From Mycoplasmoidaceae bacterium (GTDB lineage: Bacteria; Bacillota_I; Bacilli_A; Mycoplasmatales; Mycoplasmoidaceae): a stretch of 22,761 bases of DNA. Position 1 is the first letter of the stretch, and the number at the start of each line of letters is the position of its first letter. Below, piece after piece: positions 18,430 through 22,761 of this stretch. Made by a program: the position numbers and the translations under genes. The stretch covers positions 1 through 22,761 of the forward strand of contig JAKSVP010000012.1 in assembly GCA_024427265.1 (NCBI GenBank), read 5' to 3'. The notes under the pieces were generated by a model. The model had not been told where the DNA came from. It saw only the letters and a program-made list of their open reading frames with translations, and did no database searches.

Positions 18430-19548
18430 ATGAAAAACAAGAAACAAACAGTAGTGTTAGGATTATCAGGCGGAGTAGACTCTGCTGTTTCTTGTTATTT
18501 ACTTTTAAAACAAGGTTTTAATGTTATCCCAGTCTTTATGCAAAACTGAGATACTGTCATTAATAATGACATTAAAGGACATAAGAAACAATTACCAGAT
18601 GGTTGTGAAAGTAATGTAGATTACTTAGCGGCTAAAAAAGTAGCTAATTTCTTTAACCTTAAATTACACAAAGTGGAATTTATTAAAGAGTATTGAGATG
18701 ATGTCTTTAAATACTTTATTGCTCAATATAAGAAGTCTTTTACACCTAACCCCGATGTGTTATGTAATAAATATATTAAATTTGAAGCATTTAGAAAATA
18801 TGCTTTAAAGAACTTTAAAGCAGACTATCTTGCTACTGGACATTATGCAGCTATCAAGCAAAATAAGAATGGTTCATTCTTATTAATGCCTAAAGATCTA
18901 ACTAAGGATCAAACTTACTTCTTATCTGATTTAAATCAAACACAGTTAGAAGATGTTATCTTTCCTTTAGCTAACTTAACTAAAGTTGAAGTTAGGAAGA
19001 TAGCTAAACGTATTAAACTCCCTAACTGAGATAGAAAAGATTCTATGGGAATCTGTTTTATTGGAAAAAGACAATTTCAAGAATTCTTACAAAACTATAT
19101 TCCTAACCAACCAGGTAATATCATAGATATTAAAACAAAGAAAGTGGTAGGTAAACATATTGGAACTATGTACTACACTCTAGGTCAAAACAAAGACCTA
19201 CACCTATCTGGTCAAGCTAGTAAATACTTTGTTTGTGGCAAAGACACTAAAAAGAAAATTATTTATGTCTGTGCACAAGCAGATAGGCAGAAATATTTAA
19301 ATAGCACGCAATGTGAACTATCTAGTTTTAATTTTATTAATCCTATCTCAGCTAAGTCTTTATCAAACCTTAAAGTAAGATTTAGACACTTACAAAAACT
19401 TATCAAAGTTAAGTCTTTGAAAAAGACTAATGGTAAGTGAATCTTATCATATGATAAAACTTTAGCTGTAACACCTGGACAATATGCTGTTATCTATAAA
19501 AATAAAATTTGTTTAGGATGTGGCGAAATAAGAAAGATAATTAAATAG
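18430..19548 (+). CDS. mnmA: tRNA-specific 2-thiouridylase MnmA
   Basis: A 372-aa enzyme that thiolates U34 of tRNA(Lys), tRNA(Glu) and tRNA(Gln) using ATP and a sulfur carrier. Residues 11-20 hold the PP-loop [16 protein letters not shown] follows near 39-44. The catalytic pair is Cys112 in [14 protein letters not shown] and Cys209 in [15 protein letters not shown] and DQTYFL are further family motifs. The C-terminal beta-barrel ends with TPGQYAV and CLGCGEI. TGA as Trp occurs at several positions. No ribosome-binding site is seen; the -10 box is 7 nt upstream. alaS starts 1 nt after the stop, so the two form an operon linking tRNA modification and charging. Confidence 0.96.
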
Positions 19549-19549
19549 T

Positions 19550-22261
19550 ATGGCAATCAAATGATCAACAAACAATATTAGAAAAGCATGATTAGACTTT
19601 TGAAAGTCTAAAGATCATTTTGAAGTTCCATCTAAATCATTAATTCCAGTTAATGATCCATCTTTAATATGGATCAACTCTGGTGTTGCTACATTAAAGA
19701 AGTACTTTAGTGGTATTGAAAACCCACCATCTAAACGTTTAGTTAATAGCCAAAAGGCTATTAGAACTAATGATATAGAAAATGTTGGTTTAACATCTAG
19801 ACACCACACTTTCTTTGAAATGTTAGGAAACTTCTCTATTGGTAACTATTTTAAGAAAGAAGCTATCACCTGAGGATTTGAACTATTAACTAAAGTGTTT
19901 AACTTTAGCTTAGATCGTTTATACTTTACAGTTTATGAAGATGATAAGGAAGCATATGATACTTGAGTATCATGTGGAGTTAAACCTGATCATATTGCTA
20001 AATGTGGCAAAGATCGTAACTTCTGAGATGTTGGTCAAGGACCTTGCGGTCCATGTACCGAAATATATTATGATAGAGGTGAAAAATACGATCCTAAGCA
20101 CATCGGTGTAGATTTATTTAAGAAAGATATAGAAAACGACAGATATGTTGAAATCTGAAACATTGTTTTCAGCCAATTCAACAATGACGGTAAGAACAAC
20201 TACAGTGAACTTGCTCATAAAAATATAGATACAGGTTGTGGGCTAGAAAGATTAGCATGTGTGTTACAAGACACATACACAAACTTTGAAATTGATATCT
20301 ATCAAGATATCATTAAACAAATTGCTACTTTAACAAAGTTACCATACAATCCTGATAACTATCTAAACCCTAGCAAAGAACAAACCCAAATAAATTATGC
20401 GTATAGAATAATTGCTGACCATTTAAAAGCTTGTACCTTTGCTATTGCTGATGGTGCTATCCCAAGCAACACAGGCCGTGGTTATATTATCAGAAAGCTT
20501 GTTAGACGTGCAATTGTTTATGCTCATAAGTTAGATATCACAAAATCCATTGTTGAGCCTGTAGTGAGTGCTATTGTGCTTGTAATGAAAGACTACTATC
20601 CTTACCTTGAACAAGAAAAAGCAAAAGTGGTCAAAGTACTAGAAAAGGAAGAAGCACAATTTAACCAAACCCTAAAGAAAGGTATGGAATTATTTGAACA
20701 CGCAATAAAATCAAATACTATTGCGGGTGATGTTGCATTTAAATTATTAGATACATACGGCTTTCCTATTGAACTAACTCAAGAGTTAGCTGCAGACAAG
20801 AATGTTAAAGTTGACATGAAAGGTTTTAAAGCATGTCAAGAACAACACTCTAAAGTGTCTAAGACAAATACTAACATTAAAGCTATGGCAGTGCAAAATG
20901 CCACTTTAATGGACTATAAAGAAGAATCTAAATTCTTCTATGATCAAAATGAATGCAAAGCTAAAGTCATTGGTATCTTTGACCAAGACTTTAACAAGAT
21001 TGATAAAGTCATCCCAGATAAACATAACTGAGTTGTTTTAGACCAAACAGTTATCTACGCTAACTGTGGTGGTGAAGTTTCAGACTGAGGTTGAATTGAA
21101 GTTAATGGTTCTAAACTAAAAGTTTATGATGCCATCAAAGGACCTAATGGGCAACACTTCCACTCCATCGTTGGTATCAACGGTCTAGAACTAACATTAC
21201 ACACTAATGTGTTAGTTAGTCTAGACCTTAAGGCAAAAGCTATTATTGCAGCTACGCACACAACAGAACATTTATTACAAGCTGCATTACAACAATCTAT
21301 CTCTAAAGAGATTAAACAAATGGGTGCATTAAAAACACACCATAAGTTAACCTTTGACTTCCAATATCACCAAAAGTTAACTGATGAACAGTTAAATGAT
21401 GTAGAAGCTTTAATTAATAAATGAATTAAACAAAGTTTACCTGTAACTACTTACCATAAAACATTACAAGAAGCTCAAGCCATGGGTGCTTTAGCTTACT
21501 TCGAAGAAGTATATGCTAAGGTTAAAGGTAAACTAAGAGTAGTTAAAGTAGGAGATATTTCTACTGAAATATGTGCTGGTAGACATGTAACAAACACAAG
21601 TGAAATAGAACAATTCCATATCACTAACCTTTCTTCAAAAGGTTCTGGTGCATGAAGAATTGAAGGTATTGTATCTAATGCTAATACTGCTGCTACTATT
21701 AATGAGCTTAATAGTGAGCTAAAAGTAAGATTAGACAATATCAACAAAGAAATTGTTGATACTGGCTTTAATGACCAAGCAATCATAGCTGAAGTTAAGA
21801 AGATTAAGCTATCTGATGATTGAAACCAAACTAAAGCTAATAAGCTTGCTCTAGACTTAGCACAAAAGAACTTTGATAAAGCTTTAAATGAATTTAAAGT
21901 AGCTAAGGTTAAGAAAGAAGTTAATGACTTCATTAATAACTTAAAAGTTAATGAAGCTCAACCATATAACATTATTAAGCTTAATAATGCAAGTAGTAGC
22001 TTCATCTTTAACCTACCACGTGCTTTATTAGATAAATATCAAAACAATGGTTTTGTTATTCTAAACTTAACTGAGAAGCTATCTTACATAGTATGTAAGC
22101 ATACTAATGCTAAAGTAACTAAATGTAATATTATTATTAATGAACTTAATAAACTAACAGGTGGTCGTGGTGGTGGCAAAGATAACTACTGTCAAGGATC
22201 AACATCAGATACAAACTGTATTAATAAGATAGAAGAGTTTGTAAGACAAATAAAAAAATAA
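19550..22261 (+). CDS. alaS: Alanyl-tRNA synthetase
   Basis: A 903-aa full-length AlaRS charging tRNA(Ala). Catalytic-core motifs: [25 protein letters not shown] near 83-107, [30 protein letters not shown], and [13 protein letters not shown]. The editing domain retains the metal-binding residues His570 and His574 (HTTEH) and Cys675 and His679 (CAGRH), although the last motif is usually CGGTH. The C-Ala end has the glycine-rich [13 protein letters not shown]. Start ATG 1 nt after the mnmA TAG with no Shine-Dalgarno, so translation is probably coupled. Trp is TGA except one TGG at 19670. Its stop codon lies within the terminator stem. Confidence 0.97.
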
Positions 22262-22284
22262 CACCCGTGTGGGCGTTATTTTTT
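22256..22284. terminator. Terminator of mnmA-alaS
   Basis: AAATAAC-A-CCC, loop GTGT, GGG-C-GTTATTT, with one A-C mismatch, then T residues. The A run on the other side allows use from the minus strand too. Confidence 0.88.
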
Positions 22285-22295
22285 ATGAGGTATCG

Positions 22296-22346
22296 GTCCC
22301 CTTCCATGGTCATTATATGTATTTACTCTAGTAAATACATCGGGAC
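22296..22346. other. Nested inverted repeats in the alaS 3' intergenic region, function unknown
   Basis: An inner perfect 10-bp inverted repeat ATGTATTTAC / GTAAATACAT (22317-22326 with 22331-22340) is enclosed by GTCCC / GGGAC (22296-22300 with 22342-22346). The unpaired segment CCTTCCATGG lies between the arms. No start codon with a reading frame of note is present. The element lies between two terminators, so neither flanking gene should transcribe through it. Confidence 0.4.
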
Positions 22347-22383
22347 AAAATTATTACATAGATAGGTATCAAAGTAATAAAAA

Positions 22384-22403
22384 AATAGGGTGTTTACCCT
22401 ATT
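22384..22403. terminator. Terminator of the minus-strand gene at the window end
   Basis: AATAGGG / CCCTATT (22384-22390 with 22397-22403), loop TGTTTA. On the minus strand it is followed by seven T and overlaps the stop codon of the upstream gene. Confidence 0.85.
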
Positions 22404-22761
22404 ATTCATTTTGAATTAAACTTGGAGTGTAAACACAAAGTTGTGAACCATCAACTATACGTAGCCATTCACCTGTAACATCAAAATAACCTGTAACAAC
22501 TTGTTGTTCACTTTCATCTAATAATTCACTTATTGGTTTAGGAAGCATAATATGAATTTCATATCATCCATCGCCTTCAATTCATTTGTGTTCAATATTT
22601 TGGTTATTTAAATAAATGTCTGATGGGTTAGATGGATATATTCTTTGTGACATTCCGCTTGCATTATATACATATACTATTAATTCACTGTCTTTAGAAA
22701 CATCTAGTGATTTTGCGCTAGCCATCTTCGACAATTCAGCTAATTTTATTTGATATGCAAA
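22402..22761 (-). CDS. Unrecognised protein, C-terminal 119 residues (5' end outside window)
   Basis: Open on the minus strand from the window edge to TAA at 22404-22402, with TGA read as Trp (two codons) and one TGG. The visible part is hydrophilic and beta-rich: SELIVYVYNASGMSQRIYPS, then GWYEIHIMLPKPIS, and VVTGYFDVTGEWLRIVDGS near the end. There is no motif I can assign. Style and composition resemble the lipoproteins of this window, so an exported surface protein is plausible, but the signal peptide would lie outside. A terminator overlaps the stop codon, which supports this as the true end. Confidence 0.6.

Noticed and set aside
21496..21933. 145-codon minus-strand frame opposite alaS
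   Set aside because: Mirror of the AlaRS coding frame, with no start signal or recognisable protein features.
1..22761. Insertion sequences, prophage genes, tRNA or rRNA genes and CRISPR arrays
   Set aside because: None found on reading both strands; no transposase or integrase motifs, no regularly spaced repeats and no cloverleaf with a GGTTCGA-type arm.

Overview
This window comes from a wall-less, AT-rich bacterium of the class Mollicutes that reads UGA as tryptophan. Every long gene here stays open only if in-frame TGA is translated as Trp (for example feoB, gatA, gatB, uvrA, mnmA, alaS and all the lipoproteins). UGG is used for Trp only rarely (seen in gatA, alaS, uvrA and the largest lipoprotein). 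The GatCAB operon, very short intergenic gaps, lipoprotein signal peptides ending in S-C or A-C, and mycoplasma-type DUF31 peptidases all fit the mycoplasma/ureaplasma/Malacoplasma lineage. I cannot name a species from the sequence alone.

Layout. 1-2054: the 3' end of feoB (ferrous iron transporter), overlapped by a short membrane-anchored protein resembling cardiolipin synthase with a degenerate phospholipase D domain. 2055-3133: a classic L10 leader with attenuator, then rplJ and rplL. 3154-6042: two lipoprotein genes; the second (739 aa, LRR-like then beta-helix-like) is bracketed by two nearly identical ~45-bp terminator-plus-promoter modules. 6098-9207: gatC-gatA-gatB. 9224-10207 (minus): a 327-aa lipoprotein peptidase of the DUF31 type with His, Asp and Ser candidates present. 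10208-10621: a gene-free stretch with a promoter, a highly structured ~210-nt RNA candidate, a partial second copy of its motif, and two bidirectional terminators. 10622-13468 (minus): uvrA. 13469-13729: a divergent intergenic region with four inverted repeats. 13730-18351: two lipoprotein genes in tandem, one a 1015-aa protein whose C-terminal domain looks like an inactivated copy of the DUF31 peptidase. 18430-22261: mnmA-alaS. 22402-22761 (minus): the 3' end of an unrecognised gene.

Functionally the window alternates core translation and repair genes (rplJL, gatCAB, mnmA, alaS, uvrA) with a variable surface layer of at least five exported proteins. The two most unusual items are the pair formed by an apparently intact DUF31 lipoprotein peptidase and a large lipoprotein carrying a DUF31-like domain in which all three predicted catalytic positions are substituted, and the two-domain structured RNA at about 10277-10490, in which a loop segment can compete for the terminator stem. 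Several genes (gatC, mnmA, uvrA, the DUF31 lipoprotein) have a -10 box only 7-10 nt before the start codon, suggesting leaderless mRNAs.
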